Shown: positions 1-8,526 of the stretch, in pieces
How the letters are laid out: every line of letters begins with the position of its first letter
How positions within the stretch are numbered: position 1 is the first letter of the stretch
Source of the DNA: JACKIC01 sp964392305
Lineage (GTDB): Bacteria > Planctomycetota > UBA1135 > UBA2386
DNA length: 64,000 bases
Assembly: GCA_964392305.1 (NCBI GenBank)
Contig: CAYMPV010000012.1
Location: 62,001-126,000, forward strand
Reading direction: 5' to 3'
The notes under the pieces: generated by a model
Databases searched by the model: none
What the model was told of the DNA's origin: nothing
What the model saw: only the letters and a program-made list of their open reading frames with translations
Translations under genes and position numbers: made by a program

Positions 1-1142
1 CGATCACGCCGCTGGGTCGCTTCGCCACCGACAACCTGCCGCCGCTGGCGATCACACTCGACCCGTTCGATCGCCACCTGCTGGTCGCGCTCGACCTGGG
101 CACCGGCAACAGCCGCATCGTGCGCCTCGAACGCATCGGCAGCGCGTTCATCGAACACCCGATGTTCGATCTGCCCGGTCGGATCACGGCGATGACCGTG
201 TCGGGCGAAGCGCTGCTCGCCGCCAGTGACGGCGGCGGCGGACTGTGGCGCGCGCCGCGGCGCGGCGGCCAGACCACGCTCGCCTACCCGCAGGTCAACC
301 TCACGGCGATGCACGGCTACGGCTACGGCGGCACCGCCTTGTTGCTCGCCTGGACCGGACGGCCCGGAACCGCGGCGCCGGACTGCGGCGTGGTGATCGT
401 CGATGCCGCGACCGGCACTCCGTTCCTGGGCCCACACACGTTCGCCAACCCCACCGGCCAAGAACTCACCGGCGCCGTCGATCTGCCCACCGGGGTGCCG
501 CGGCAGCTGCTCAGCTTCGCCGACGGCTCGTTCTGGTTGTTCGCGGGCCTGATCGGACCGCCGACGCAGGTGCCGACCAGCGTGATGATCCCGCCGGGTG
601 GCGCCGCGGCGCTGGCGCCGTCCTCACCGTTCGGCAGCCCCGGACTCGCGCTCGGCGGCAGCGCCTTTCCTCACCTCTACGAAGTCGACTTCTGGACCGG
701 AACCGTGACCTTGCGTTGCCCGGCGCTGCCCGGCGATCCGGTCGACTTCTGCAACGGCGGGGAACGCGCCGCGCAGGCGCTGGTGATGAGCGAACGCTGC
801 GGCCCCGTGACACTGCAGCACGGCTGGTCCGGATCACCGCAACCGGGCAGTACTTTGTCGATCGAAGTGCTCGGCCCGCCGACGGCACCGCTGTTCCTCG
901 TCGTCGGCCTCAGCGACTTCCCCGGTCTGCCGATCCCGCTGCCCGGCGGCTGTGTCGTCGACGTCGCCCCCGACGCCGTCTCGTTCGTGCTGTCGTCGCC
1001 GACGACGGGCCTGGCCTCCCGCAGCATCGCGGTGCCGCCGGGCCCCGCGTTCCTGGGCACGATCCTGTTCGCGCAGTGGCTGCACCTGGGCCCCACGAGC
1101 CTCTCGGCGTCGAGTGCGATCGCCTACCAGATCGGCCAATGA
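1..1142 (+). CDS. secreted protein with lineage C-terminal domain, 5' partial
   Basis: The reading frame is open from base 3 of the window, so the true start lies to the left; the GTG at 120 is only an internal codon. No enzyme motif is visible in the visible 379 residues. The first two thirds look like a repetitive beta-rich or propeller-like region with short blocks ending in Gly/Thr/Val. The last ~115 residues (about 798-1139) contain a pattern also seen in four other secreted proteins of this window: a hydrophobic strand, then an I/V-P turn, a Leu-Gly strand, a Gln-aromatic pair, and a final Ser-x-Ala strand ending in Gly. Likely extracytoplasmic. Function unknown. Confidence 0.75.
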   Translation, partial: ITPLGRFATDNLPPLAITLDPFDRHLLVALDLGTGNSRIVRLERIGSAFIEHPMFDLPGRITAMTVSGEALLAASDGGGGLWRAPRRGGQTTLAYPQVNLTAMHGYGYGGTALLLAWTGRPGTAAPDCGVVIVDAATGTPFLGPHTFANPTGQELTGAVDLPTGVPRQLLSFADGSFWLFAGLIGPPTQVPTSVMIPPGGAAALAPSSPFGSPGLALGGSAFPHLYEVDFWTGTVTLRCPALPGDPVDFCNGGERAAQALVMSERCGPVTLQHGWSGSPQPGSTLSIEVLGPPTAPLFLVVGLSDFPGLPIPLPGGCVVDVAPDAVSFVLSSPTTGLASRSIAVPPGPAFLGTILFAQWLHLGPTSLSASSAIAYQIGQ

Positions 1143-1173
1143 CCGCGATGCGCCAGGTAGCGGTGCGCCAGGT

Positions 1174-1698
1174 TCAGGCCGCCGCGCGCCGCTGCCGGTG
1201 TCGCCGCCACTTCGGCCACAGCCACATCACGTAACCGCTGCCGGCGAGGTAGACGAGGATCAGCGCCGCGATCGGCATGACGGTGCCGTGCGCGAACCCG
1301 CCGAAGAACGAGCCGTCGTGCAGTTCCTCGAGCCAGTCGCTGCGGCGCGGGCTGGGCCCGCTGGTGCGCAACGTCGTCGCACAGACCTGGACCTCGAGGT
1401 GATCGTGCACGCTGACCACCTTGTGCACACGCTGCGCGGGCCGGAAGTCGATGCGGTCGATGTCGGCCTCCGTGCGGAACTGCGGCAGCCCCAACGCGAA
1501 CACCGCGCCGTAGACCGCCGGCAGCGGTTGCAGCGCCGCGACCGGCCCCGGCTCGCCGCGCACCACGGGCGGTTGCAGCCACGCGTAGTCCTTCTTGATC
1601 AGCAGCAGCAGCCCGGTGCCCGCCGACAACAGCAGCACCAGGCCCGCTGTCACGCCGAGCCAACGATGCAGCAGCCAGAGCCAACGAAACCAAGGCAT
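1174..1698 (-). CDS. PepSY-associated membrane protein
   Basis: This 174-residue protein has an N-terminal membrane helix (about 15-35, after a charged WLLHRWLG stretch) and a C-terminal helix (about 142-162) followed by an Arg/Lys-rich tail. This is the arrangement of short PepSY-associated TM proteins, in which a small extracytoplasmic domain sits between two helices. The central part (about 60-135) would be that PepSY-like domain. Such proteins often accompany metal or iron uptake and reductase systems, but no partner is adjacent. It is transcribed away from the TPR protein at 1772, with about 70 bases of shared upstream DNA. Family call is moderate; substrate unknown. Confidence 0.6.
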   Translation of the reverse strand: MPWFRWLWLLHRWLGVTAGLVLLLSAGTGLLLLIKKDYAWLQPPVVRGEPGPVAALQPLPAVYGAVFALGLPQFRTEADIDRIDFRPAQRVHKVVSVHDHLEVQVCATTLRTSGPSPRRSDWLEELHDGSFFGGFAHGTVMPIAALILVYLAGSGYVMWLWPKWRRHRQRRAAA

Positions 1699-1771
1699 GC
1701 GCAGACGATGCCCGCGCCGGGCGCCATGAGCCAGCGTTCGTCTGCGACGATCGACACGATATGGTGCGGCG

Positions 1772-3451
1772 ATGCGTCACCTGCCCACCGCCGTACTGCT
1801 GCTCGCGGTCGCGGTGGTGTTCTGGCCCGCGCTGGCGGGTGACTACGTCTACGACGACGCGCTGCTGATCGCCAAGAACGCCGCCGTGGTGCAGTTCGAC
1901 CTCGGCGCGCTGCTGACCACGCCGCTGTTCGGCGCCGACGCGCCTTACTGGCGACCGCTGACCTCGTTGACCTTCGCGATCGGCCACCACCTCGGCGGAC
2001 CGGCCGGCATCCACACGATCGCGCTGGTGCTGCACGCGGCCAACACGCTGCTGGTGTTCCGTCTGGCGCGCCGCTGGCTCGGCGCGACGTTGCCGGCGTT
2101 CGTCGCCGCGCTGCTGTTCGCGGTGCACCCGGTGCAGACCGAAGCCGTCGCCTGGTGCGCCGCGGTCAACGACCCGCTGTGGGTGTTCTGGGCCCTGCTC
2201 GCCATCGCCTCTGCCCAGCGATGGCGCGATCGCGGTCCGCCCCGCGTGCCGTGGCTCGTCGCCGGATGTTGCCTGTTGGCGCTGCTCAGCAAGGAGAACG
2301 CCCTGGCCGCGTTGCCGTTGCTATGGCTGCTGCTGCGCAGCGAAGGCCCGCTCGCCGATCGCCGGCGCCTGCCGCTCGCGCTCGGCGCCGCGCTGCTGGC
2401 CTGGCTGGTGCTGCGTATGGTCGTGTTCGGCGAGTGGAGCGGCGGGCTGCTGCGTGGCCCCGACGGCCCCGACCTGGCGCCCAACCAGGTGTTCGCGCCG
2501 TTCGACCTGCTGGTCCAGCACCTGCAGTTGTTGGTGGTGCCGAGCGGCCTGACCGTGTTCCACGACTATCCGGGCGCGCCGCTCGGCCGCTCCCTCGTCA
2601 GCTTGTGTGTCGTGGTCCTGATCGGCGCGCTGTATTGCAGGAACTTCCCGCGCCTGCCGTTGTGGACCCGCGTCGGCGGCCTGCTGCTGGTGTTGCCGTT
2701 GCTGCCGACGTTGCTGCACTGGCGCAGCATCGGCGCCCACCCGATCGGGGAACGTTACCTCTACCTGTGTGTCGCCGGCTTCGCCGTGTTGCTGCTCGGG
2801 GCCGCGCGACACGCCTGGCGGCACGGCCCGCTGCTGATGCTGCCGCTGGCGATCGCGGCTGGCGTCGCTGCGCACCTGCAGGTTCCGGTCTGGCGCGATC
2901 AGCAACAACTCGTGTCACGCGGCCTGCAGACTTCGCCCGCCGACCCCAAGGTGCACGTGATCGCCGGACAGATGGCGCTGCAGACGGCGCAATCGGGTGA
3001 CCGCCACGGTTTGGCCGCGGCGCGGCAACACTTCACCGCGGCGGAGCGACTCGCCGCGGGCCACGACCACGCCGCCAATCGTCAGCTGGCCGAAGCACGC
3101 CTGGGTCTGGCCTGGTGCCTGGCGATCGAACAGAGCCATCACGGTCGCGCCGCGGGCGCGCTGCTGGTCGAGGCCTTCCAACGCGCCGTCGACACCGATC
3201 GCAACAACGCCGCTGCCTGGATCGGACTGGGCGTCGCGCACGGCATGCACGAAGACCCGGCGTCGGCCGAGCGCGCGCTGCGCAAGGGACTCGAGCTCGA
3301 TCCGGGCAACACGGAAGGCTGGTGCAATCTCGGTTTCCTGCAGCACCGCACGGGCCGGCACGACGAAGCCATCGATTCGCTGCAGCGCGCGCTGCAATGC
3401 GATCCCGGCAACGCCCGCGCGCGGCAACTGCTCGAGCAGGTCCGCAGGTGA
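1772..3451 (+). CDS. multi-pass membrane TPR protein (TMTC-like)
   Basis: 559 residues. The N-terminal ~370 residues form roughly ten hydrophobic segments and begin with a signal-anchor helix followed by a Tyr-Asp-Asp motif (residues ~27-29) and a loop with HPVQTEAVAW (about 115-125). These features are shared with TMTC / DUF1736-type membrane proteins, which in eukaryotes transfer mannose. The C-terminal ~180 residues hold tetratricopeptide repeats, the clearest being the last two (about 480-550, pattern W-x2-L-G ... A-x3-Y/L-x-R-A-L-x2-D-P). By family logic it could be a polyprenol-sugar-dependent glycosyltransferase or a protein-assembly factor. That is inference; only topology and TPRs are seen directly. 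Confidence 0.75.
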   Translation: MRHLPTAVLLLAVAVVFWPALAGDYVYDDALLIAKNAAVVQFDLGALLTTPLFGADAPYWRPLTSLTFAIGHHLGGPAGIHTIALVLHAANTLLVFRLARRWLGATLPAFVAALLFAVHPVQTEAVAWCAAVNDPLWVFWALLAIASAQRWRDRGPPRVPWLVAGCCLLALLSKENALAALPLLWLLLRSEGPLADRRRLPLALGAALLAWLVLRMVVFGEWSGGLLRGPDGPDLAPNQVFAPFDLLVQHLQLLVVPSGLTVFHDYPGAPLGRSLVSLCVVVLIGALYCRNFPRLPLWTRVGGLLLVLPLLPTLLHWRSIGAHPIGERYLYLCVAGFAVLLLGAARHAWRHGPLLMLPLAIAAGVAAHLQVPVWRDQQQLVSRGLQTSPADPKVHVIAGQMALQTAQSGDRHGLAAARQHFTAAERLAAGHDHAANRQLAEARLGLAWCLAIEQSHHGRAAGALLVEAFQRAVDTDRNNAAAWIGLGVAHGMHEDPASAERALRKGLELDPGNTEGWCNLGFLQHRTGRHDEAIDSLQRALQCDPGNARARQLLEQVRR

Positions 3452-3571
3452 GGCATCGGCGCTCCGCCTGCTGTCACCAATAGCGCACAGCCCGCTACCC
3501 GCCGGACACGGCCAGGCGTTGTCATCCCCTGCCTGCGGGCGTCGGCACGACCATTGCCTTGGTGCGGACCC

Positions 3572-3577
3572 AAGGAG
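3572..3577 (+). promoter_or_regulatory. Shine-Dalgarno site deciding the start at 3586
   Basis: AAGGAG sits 8 bases before the ATG at 3586. The reading frame is also open from a TTG at 3559, but that codon has no such site upstream and would precede the hydrophobic signal peptide with nine extra residues, so the ATG is preferred. Confidence 0.7.
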
Positions 3578-3585
3578 TCCGTGTC

Positions 3586-4791
3586 ATGACGAGCGTATCG
3601 ATCTGCCGACGTTGGTGGCTGCCGCTGATCCTGATCCCTGCGATCAACGCGCAAGGGCCGGGCGGGGCCGATCCCTACACCGGCGCCGACGAGCAGGCGA
3701 TGGCGGGCGCCGGCTACGTCTCGTTCGGGCCGTTCCCGTTCGGCACCAACCACGACAGCGAGGACGTGCAGGAACTGCTGCCCGACGAACCGCTGCGCTG
3801 GCTCGAGACCGCACACTTCCGGATCGGCTGTGCGCTGCCGGCCAGCGAGGTCGGCAAGGACAAGGTCTGGGCAACGCAGCTGCGAGGACAACTGCAGCAG
3901 CTGTCGCGAACGGTGCCCGGCGTCGATCTCAAGGTTACGCAGCTCGACCCGTGGCTGCGTGTGCATCTGATCGCGGCGTTGGCCGAAGGGTTGTACGCCG
4001 AGGTGTCACGCGAACTCGATCGCAGCGACGCCGACTTCCCGGCCGCGCCCGGGCACGAAGCCGGGCTCGGTGAGCAGTTCCTCGGCTTGGGCCCGTTCCT
4101 GGGACTGCCTCACAAGTTCACCATCCTGATCGTGCAGCGCCCGGCGAGCCTCGCCAAGTACACCGCCGCGCACCACAGCTGGGCGACCACCGTGCCGACG
4201 CGCCACCACGACCACCGCTTCGGCAACGCGTTCTTCGGCGTGGCCGCCAACGGGGCGCTCGCCGGCGACGAAGCGCTGCAGACGCACGTCGCCTTCCACG
4301 TCGCGCACAACCTCTACACCAGCTACCGATCCTATGGCCACAACCTGCCGGCGTGGCTCGTCAACGGGCTCGCGCATCGGCAGAGCCGCAAGGTCAGCAC
4401 GCGCGTGCCGGTCTACGACCTGCGCGAAGGCCCAGGCAGCAGCGAGCGGGACTTCCTGACCTGGAGCAGACGCTGGACGACGATGCTGAAGCGGAACGAG
4501 TTCGAGCCGCTGCCGACGTTCGTGCGGCGCATGGACATCGACGGCTTCTCGATGGACGACCACCTGCAGTGTTGGGCGCTCGTCGACTTCCTGATGGCGG
4601 CGCGCCGCGACGAGACCCGTCAGTTCGTCGAGCGCATGAAGGATCCGTTCCACGAACGGCTGCGCTTTCCGACCGACGACGAACTGTTCACGCGTCAGGA
4701 GGTGGCGATGCGCACCGCGTTCGGCACCGACGCAGCCGGCCTGGAAGTGGCGTGGCGACGTTACCGGCCGACGCAGGTCGCCAGTCGCTGA
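3586..4791 (+). CDS. secreted peptidase-like protein with degenerate zinc site
   Basis: 401 residues from the ATG with a good ribosome site. Residues 1-22 are a signal peptide (two Arg, hydrophobic core, Ala-Gln cleavage). The C-terminal half resembles gluzincin peptidase-like (peptidase MA / DUF1570-type) proteins: a helix with HVAFH at 234-238 where the family has HExxH, followed by LPAWLVNGLA at 254-263 where the family has P-x-W-L-x-E-G-L-A. The catalytic Glu is Val235 and the third zinc ligand is Asn260, so the protein is probably not an active metallopeptidase. It may bind peptides or cell-wall material. No obvious operon partner. The family link is by motif only. Confidence 0.65.
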   Translation: MTSVSICRRWWLPLILIPAINAQGPGGADPYTGADEQAMAGAGYVSFGPFPFGTNHDSEDVQELLPDEPLRWLETAHFRIGCALPASEVGKDKVWATQLRGQLQQLSRTVPGVDLKVTQLDPWLRVHLIAALAEGLYAEVSRELDRSDADFPAAPGHEAGLGEQFLGLGPFLGLPHKFTILIVQRPASLAKYTAAHHSWATTVPTRHHDHRFGNAFFGVAANGALAGDEALQTHVAFHVAHNLYTSYRSYGHNLPAWLVNGLAHRQSRKVSTRVPVYDLREGPGSSERDFLTWSRRWTTMLKRNEFEPLPTFVRRMDIDGFSMDDHLQCWALVDFLMAARRDETRQFVERMKDPFHERLRFPTDDELFTRQEVAMRTAFGTDAAGLEVAWRRYRPTQVASR

Positions 4792-4871
4792 ACGCGGCGC
4801 TCAGCACGCCGCGTTCGTCGCCGAGGGGATGGACACGGACTCGCGCCGCCGGGGGTCGCGCGTCGATAGGG

Positions 4872-5291
4872 ATGCAGCCAATGCGACCGCCCGACCCATC
4901 CTCGACCCTCGCGCGCGTCCTCGGCCTCGTCGACCTGCTCGTCGCCGCGGGCTTGGCCGTCGTGCCCGAGTCAGGCCTGCACGAATTCTTGGGGCTGCCG
5001 GTGGCCGGCTGCAGTCTGGGGATGGGCGTGCTGTTCTGTGCCTGGGGAGCCGGGGTCGTCGTCGCGGTCTGCGGTTTGCTCCTACTGGCGCAACCGCGAT
5101 GCGGCGCCCGCGCGGCGCTCACGCTCGGCATCCTGTCCGGAGCTGGCGCGCTCTGGATCTCGATCCAGTCAGCGGCCGGCGTGACGTTCTTCGGGTTGCT
5201 GTCGATGCTGGTGGTCCTCGTGCCCGCGATCGGACAGGCCGCGATCGGCTGGCTGCTACTGCGGCACGCCGGAGTCGGCGCCGCACAGTGA
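4872..5291 (+). CDS. small four-helix membrane protein, unknown
   Basis: 139 residues from ATG 4872, or 136 from ATG 4881. Four hydrophobic segments are visible (about 15-32, 42-70, 76-96 and 101-128), with short loops and few charges. No recognisable family. The frame is open further upstream through the peptidase-like gene, but that part is a shadow of it. It lies 80 bases after the peptidase-like gene and just before a HEAT-type protein, in the same direction, so co-transcription is possible. Confidence 0.55.
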   Translation: MQPMRPPDPSSTLARVLGLVDLLVAAGLAVVPESGLHEFLGLPVAGCSLGMGVLFCAWGAGVVVAVCGLLLLAQPRCGARAALTLGILSGAGALWISIQSAAGVTFFGLLSMLVVLVPAIGQAAIGWLLLRHAGVGAAQ

Positions 5292-5402
5292 TGCGTGACC
5301 GGGCAGGCGGCAGATTGCCGCGGCCCTGGCGACCACGGCGGACAGCCGGCTGGCAGCGCGACGGCCTGGCAGTACTTTCCTGGGACGCTCGGAGAGCTGA
5401 CC

Positions 5403-6206
5403 ATGAACCCGCGAAACCCCGCTCTTCCCCTGCCCCTCATCGCCCTGTGTTCGACCTTGGCAGCCGTCGGCGGCGGTCTGGTCGCCACCCTGTTGACGCA
5501 GGGTCCTCCGTCCCCGGCGGGCATCGCCCCCGGGACCCCAGGGGTGACCGACACCGCGGTGCGAACGCTGACCGAGCGCATCGCGGCACTCGAGCAGCAG
5601 CTCGCGGCACCGGTCGCCGAACGGGCCGATGGCGACGCCGTGGTGTTGCGCGCCCCCGCCGATCCCGAACTGCGGCAACGCGTCGAGCAGCTGGAGCAAC
5701 GCCTCGACGAACTCGCGCAACGGCCGGCGACCCCTGCGTCGGCGGTGCTGCCCGACCTGCGCCGCACCGAGACCACACCCGAACAACGACTCCTGGCACA
5801 ACAACAAGAACGGCAGCTCCACCAGACCGCGCTGCTCGACCCGGCCGCGACCGAGCAGGCGCGAATCGAGGCATGGCGCGGCCTGCGCCGCATCCCGGAC
5901 AGCTACGACGACGCGGTGGTCGCGGTGATCACCCAGCTTGGACTGTCTTCCGCCGACGCGGCGACGCGTGCCGATGTCTGGCGCCAGGCCGACAGCCGCT
6001 CCAAGCACCCGGCGATTGCCACCGCGCTGCTGCAGGCGCTGCAGAGTGACGCCGCGGCGAACGCGCGCGAGGAGGCTGCCGAGACGCTCGGGATCTACCT
6101 CGACTCTCCCGGTGTGCGGCAAGCGCTCGAACTCGCAGCCCAGAGCGACGCCGACGAGAAGGTACGCCGCCAGGCGAGTTCTTCGCTCAACGCCAGCAAG
6201 CGCTGA
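5403..6206 (+). CDS. anchored coiled-coil / HEAT-type repeat protein
   Basis: 267 residues. The start at 5403 is chosen because GGAG at 5391-5394 precedes it at proper distance and the protein then begins with a membrane anchor (about 8-30). An upstream in-frame stretch from 5295 has no support. Residues ~45-140 form a coiled coil rich in Glu/Gln/Arg/Leu with two Pro/Ala-rich breaks. The C-terminal ~110 residues contain Ala/Arg/Glu helices with the spacing of HEAT repeats, including a final A-D-E-K-V-R-R-Q-A motif typical of HEAT/PBS-lyase repeats. Likely a scaffold for protein contacts outside the membrane. Function unknown. Confidence 0.65.
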   Translation: MNPRNPALPLPLIALCSTLAAVGGGLVATLLTQGPPSPAGIAPGTPGVTDTAVRTLTERIAALEQQLAAPVAERADGDAVVLRAPADPELRQRVEQLEQRLDELAQRPATPASAVLPDLRRTETTPEQRLLAQQQERQLHQTALLDPAATEQARIEAWRGLRRIPDSYDDAVVAVITQLGLSSADAATRADVWRQADSRSKHPAIATALLQALQSDAAANAREEAAETLGIYLDSPGVRQALELAAQSDADEKVRRQASSSLNASKR

Positions 6207-6246
6207 CGCACGCGTTACCGCCCCGCCGAGCCACACGCCGATCCGT

Positions 6247-6939
6247 TCACGACGAACCGGACGCCGCACGCCGCGCAACGAATGCCGCATGCTCCGGATC
6301 TGCGAGCCCCGCCTGCACCGCGCGCAGCATGCCGGCATCGTCGCCGCACAACAGCGCCGCGGTGTCGAGCCAGAGCCCGGGCAGCGTGCTGCTGCGCAGG
6401 AGGCCCGCCGCATCGGCGACACTCGGCTCGTAGACCCCGTCGCGCTGTACGAACCAGTCGACGCTGCGATCGAGGGTGCGCAGCACCAGATACTCGGACA
6501 CGCCGGCGCGACGATAGACGTTCTTCTTCTGGTGCAGGTCGTAACTGACCGAGCTTGCCGCGACTTCGACGACGAGCTCCGGCGCGCCTTCGAGATACCC
6601 GTCGTTGGCCAGGTGCAGCGAGCCCTGCGGCGGGAACGAGAACAGCATCAGATCGGGCTGGAACTCGTTGTCGGCGTCGAGGCGCAACGTCGTGTCGACG
6701 GCGACCTGGAAGCCCGGCGTGCCGCGCACGTAGTCGCCAAGCCAACGTGCCAACAGGGCGTGTGGCAGACCGTGATGGGTGAGACGGACCGGTGACGGCA
6801 TGAAGACCACTCCTTCGACGAGTTCGGCCTTCTTGACGTCGGGCATCAACTCGTAGCGCCGCTCGAACTCGGCGCGTGTGAGGTTGTCACCCTGGTGCAG
6901 ACGTTGGAGCTGCGGACTGGTAGCCATCAGGAGGGCCAT
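6247..6939 (-). CDS. Uma2-family (DUF820) putative endonuclease
   Basis: 230 residues, close to the usual family length. It has the Uma2 order: an N-terminal M-T-x2-E-F segment and Glu-Leu-V-E-G turn (about 25-45), a P-D-L-M-L strand (about 117-121), an E-L-V-V-E-V strand (about 141-146), then D-x3-K-x3-Y-x3-G-V-x-E-Y-L-V-L, which together form a PD-(D/E)xK nuclease-like core. These proteins are abundant in cyanobacteria and planctomycetes; their biological targets are unknown. Starts at ATG 6939 with an alternative at 6927. It stands alone on the minus strand, 37 bases before the next minus gene. Confidence 0.85.
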   Translation of the reverse strand: MALLMATSPQLQRLHQGDNLTRAEFERRYELMPDVKKAELVEGVVFMPSPVRLTHHGLPHALLARWLGDYVRGTPGFQVAVDTTLRLDADNEFQPDLMLFSFPPQGSLHLANDGYLEGAPELVVEVAASSVSYDLHQKKNVYRRAGVSEYLVLRTLDRSVDWFVQRDGVYEPSVADAAGLLRSSTLPGLWLDTAALLCGDDAGMLRAVQAGLADPEHAAFVARRAASGSS

Positions 6940-6984
6940 ACACTACCAAGTCGCGAGACGGGGGCAGAGTGGCCGGGGAATGCG

Positions 6985-7821
6985 TCACCGGCGCGTTGGC
7001 CGCGCGGCGACCGCGACGCCGCCGAGGATCGACAGGCCGCCGATCAGCAGGCGCGTCGTCATGACTTCGCCGAGCAGCAGCACGCCGAGACCGCCGGCGA
7101 GCACGGGCACGAGCAGCTGCACGACCGCGGCCTGCGACACCTGCAAGCCGCGCAACGCGCGATACCAGATCACATAGCCCAGACCCGAAGTGACGACGCC
7201 CGACGCGAGCGCAAGCCAGATGCCGCTGCCCTGCGCGTGCAGCGAACCGGCGGCGGGCCACAGCAGCAGCAACGCGAACGGCGCGGCGCGCACGAAGTTG
7301 CCGGCCGTGCTCGCGATCGGCGCGGCGACGCCGCGGCCGCGGATCGAGTAGACGCCCCACGCGACGCCCGCGACCACCATCAGCAGCACGCCGAGCGGGT
7401 CAGGGGTCGAGAGCCCGGGGAATACGAGCGTGACGAGCCCGGCGACCGCGACGACGAACCCGCCCCACTGCCCAGCGCGCAGTCCCTGGCCCGCGCACAC
7501 CGCGAACGTGAGCATCGTCAGCTGCACCGCACCGAACAGGACCAGCGCGCCGACTCCCGCCGGCAACGACACGTAGGCGAACGAGAACGCGATCGCATAC
7601 GCGAACAACGCGGCACCCGACAGCCACGACCCGGCGCGTTCGTGCTCGGGCCGCCGTTCGCCGACGCACCGCGCGAGCAGCCACAACACCAGCGCACCCG
7701 AGGTGAGCCGGATCGCCGTGAACGCCGCCGGATCGATCGAACCGCCTGAGAGCGCCGCCCGGCACAACAGCGAGTTGCCGGCGAAGGCGAGCAGCGCGAG
7801 GGCAGTCAGCAGGAACGTCAT
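6985..7821 (-). CDS. EamA/DMT-family transporter
   Basis: 278 residues from ATG 7821, which begins directly with the first transmembrane helix. ATGs at 7848 and 7863 are in frame but would overlap the divergent gene starting at 7847. About ten hydrophobic helices are arranged as two homologous EamA halves: the first has a P-A-A-F-T-A-I-R-L segment, the second a V-P-V-L-A-G-G-L-G-V-L-L-L-G-E motif typical of the family's ninth helix. Such drug/metabolite exporters move amino acids or small metabolites across the inner membrane; the substrate cannot be read from sequence. Confidence 0.88.
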   Translation of the reverse strand: MTFLLTALALLAFAGNSLLCRAALSGGSIDPAAFTAIRLTSGALVLWLLARCVGERRPEHERAGSWLSGAALFAYAIAFSFAYVSLPAGVGALVLFGAVQLTMLTFAVCAGQGLRAGQWGGFVVAVAGLVTLVFPGLSTPDPLGVLLMVVAGVAWGVYSIRGRGVAAPIASTAGNFVRAAPFALLLLWPAAGSLHAQGSGIWLALASGVVTSGLGYVIWYRALRGLQVSQAAVVQLLVPVLAGGLGVLLLGEVMTTRLLIGGLSILGGVAVAARPTRR

Positions 7822-7846
7822 CGGCAGCGCGGTAGCATGCGCCCCC

Positions 7847-8284
7847 ATGACCGACCGATCCACGAACGTCGCGCGCTACGAACGAATGGTCGCGGCCCAC
7901 GGCGAGTTCGCAGTCAAGGGTGACAAGTCCCGCTACACGGCGATGAACGGCAACATGTTCTCGTTCGTGACGACCGAGGGCGAGATCGCGGTGCGGCTAT
8001 CCACCGCGGAGCAGACGGCGTTCCTCGGCAAACATCCGGACGCCACCGTCGTGCAGTACGGCGCCGTGATGCGCGGTTATGTGCGAGTTCCCGAGTCCAT
8101 CGCGAGACGCCCCGCAGCACTGGCCGAACTGTTCGCGAGCAGCGTCGCGTTCGCGCGCACCTTGCCGGCCAAGCCGACGACCCGCGGCGGCAAGGCCGCG
8201 GCCGAGCAGTCGGCCGGGAAGAAGCCCGCCGCGCCACGAAAGAAGGCGACGAAGAAGGCCGCCAAGAAGACGCAGAAGAAGTGA
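7847..8284 (+). CDS. TfoX-N-like protein with Lys-rich tail
   Basis: 145 residues. Residues 1-85 resemble small TfoX N-terminal / YjbR-like domain proteins, with conserved M-N-G-x-M-F-S, a Leu-Arg-Leu strand, and the Q-Y-G-A-V-M-R-x-Y-V-x-V-P block. The last ~40 residues are a Lys/Ala-rich basic tail (repeats of K-K-A) like those used to bind nucleic acid. Reading frame upstream of the ATG is unsupported. It is divergent from the EamA gene with only 25 bases between starts, and convergent with fdsD with 2-3 bases between stops. Function unknown; DNA association is inference from the tail. Confidence 0.6.
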   Translation: MTDRSTNVARYERMVAAHGEFAVKGDKSRYTAMNGNMFSFVTTEGEIAVRLSTAEQTAFLGKHPDATVVQYGAVMRGYVRVPESIARRPAALAELFASSVAFARTLPAKPTTRGGKAAAEQSAGKKPAAPRKKATKKAAKKTQKK

Positions 8285-8287
8285 CCG

Positions 8288-8524
8288 CTACCGCCCGACC
8301 GGCTCGAGCTGCTTGCGGTGCTCGGCGAGCGCGGCCCTGACCAGCGCGTGCATGCCCGCAGTGTCACCCGCATCGAAGGCGGCGAAGATCGCCTTGCGCA
8401 TGCGCGGCTCCCAGAACTTCTGGATGTGGTTGGCGACGCCCGCGACACCGACCTTGGCGTCGGGTTCGGCGGCGAAGAAATCGGCGATCTGATTCGCCAT
8501 CCTGACGAGCTTGCCTGCGTCCAT
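8288..8524 (-). CDS. fdsD: formate dehydrogenase delta subunit
   Basis: 78 residues. It matches the short FdsD family: an N-terminal K-L-V-R-M-A-N-Q-I-A-x-F-F segment, a central H-I-x-K-F-W-E-P-R-M-R block and a C-terminal acidic helix. FdsD is needed for assembly of NAD-dependent molybdenum formate dehydrogenases and is related to a cofactor-delivery fold. The ATG at 8524 is chosen because it lies two bases after the fdsA stop; the frame is open further upstream only inside fdsA. Same operon as fdsA. Stops within three bases of the convergent TfoX-like gene, so no room for a terminator. Confidence 0.88.
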   Translation of the reverse strand: MDAGKLVRMANQIADFFAAEPDAKVGVAGVANHIQKFWEPRMRKAIFAAFDAGDTAGMHALVRAALAEHRKQLEPVGR

Positions 8525-8526
8525 GG

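Noticed and set aside
5371..5380. AGTACTTTCC before the gene at 5403, also at about 850 and 25098
   Set aside because: The other two copies lie inside coding sequence as ordinary Ser-Thr-Phe/Leu codons, so it is not a promoter motif.
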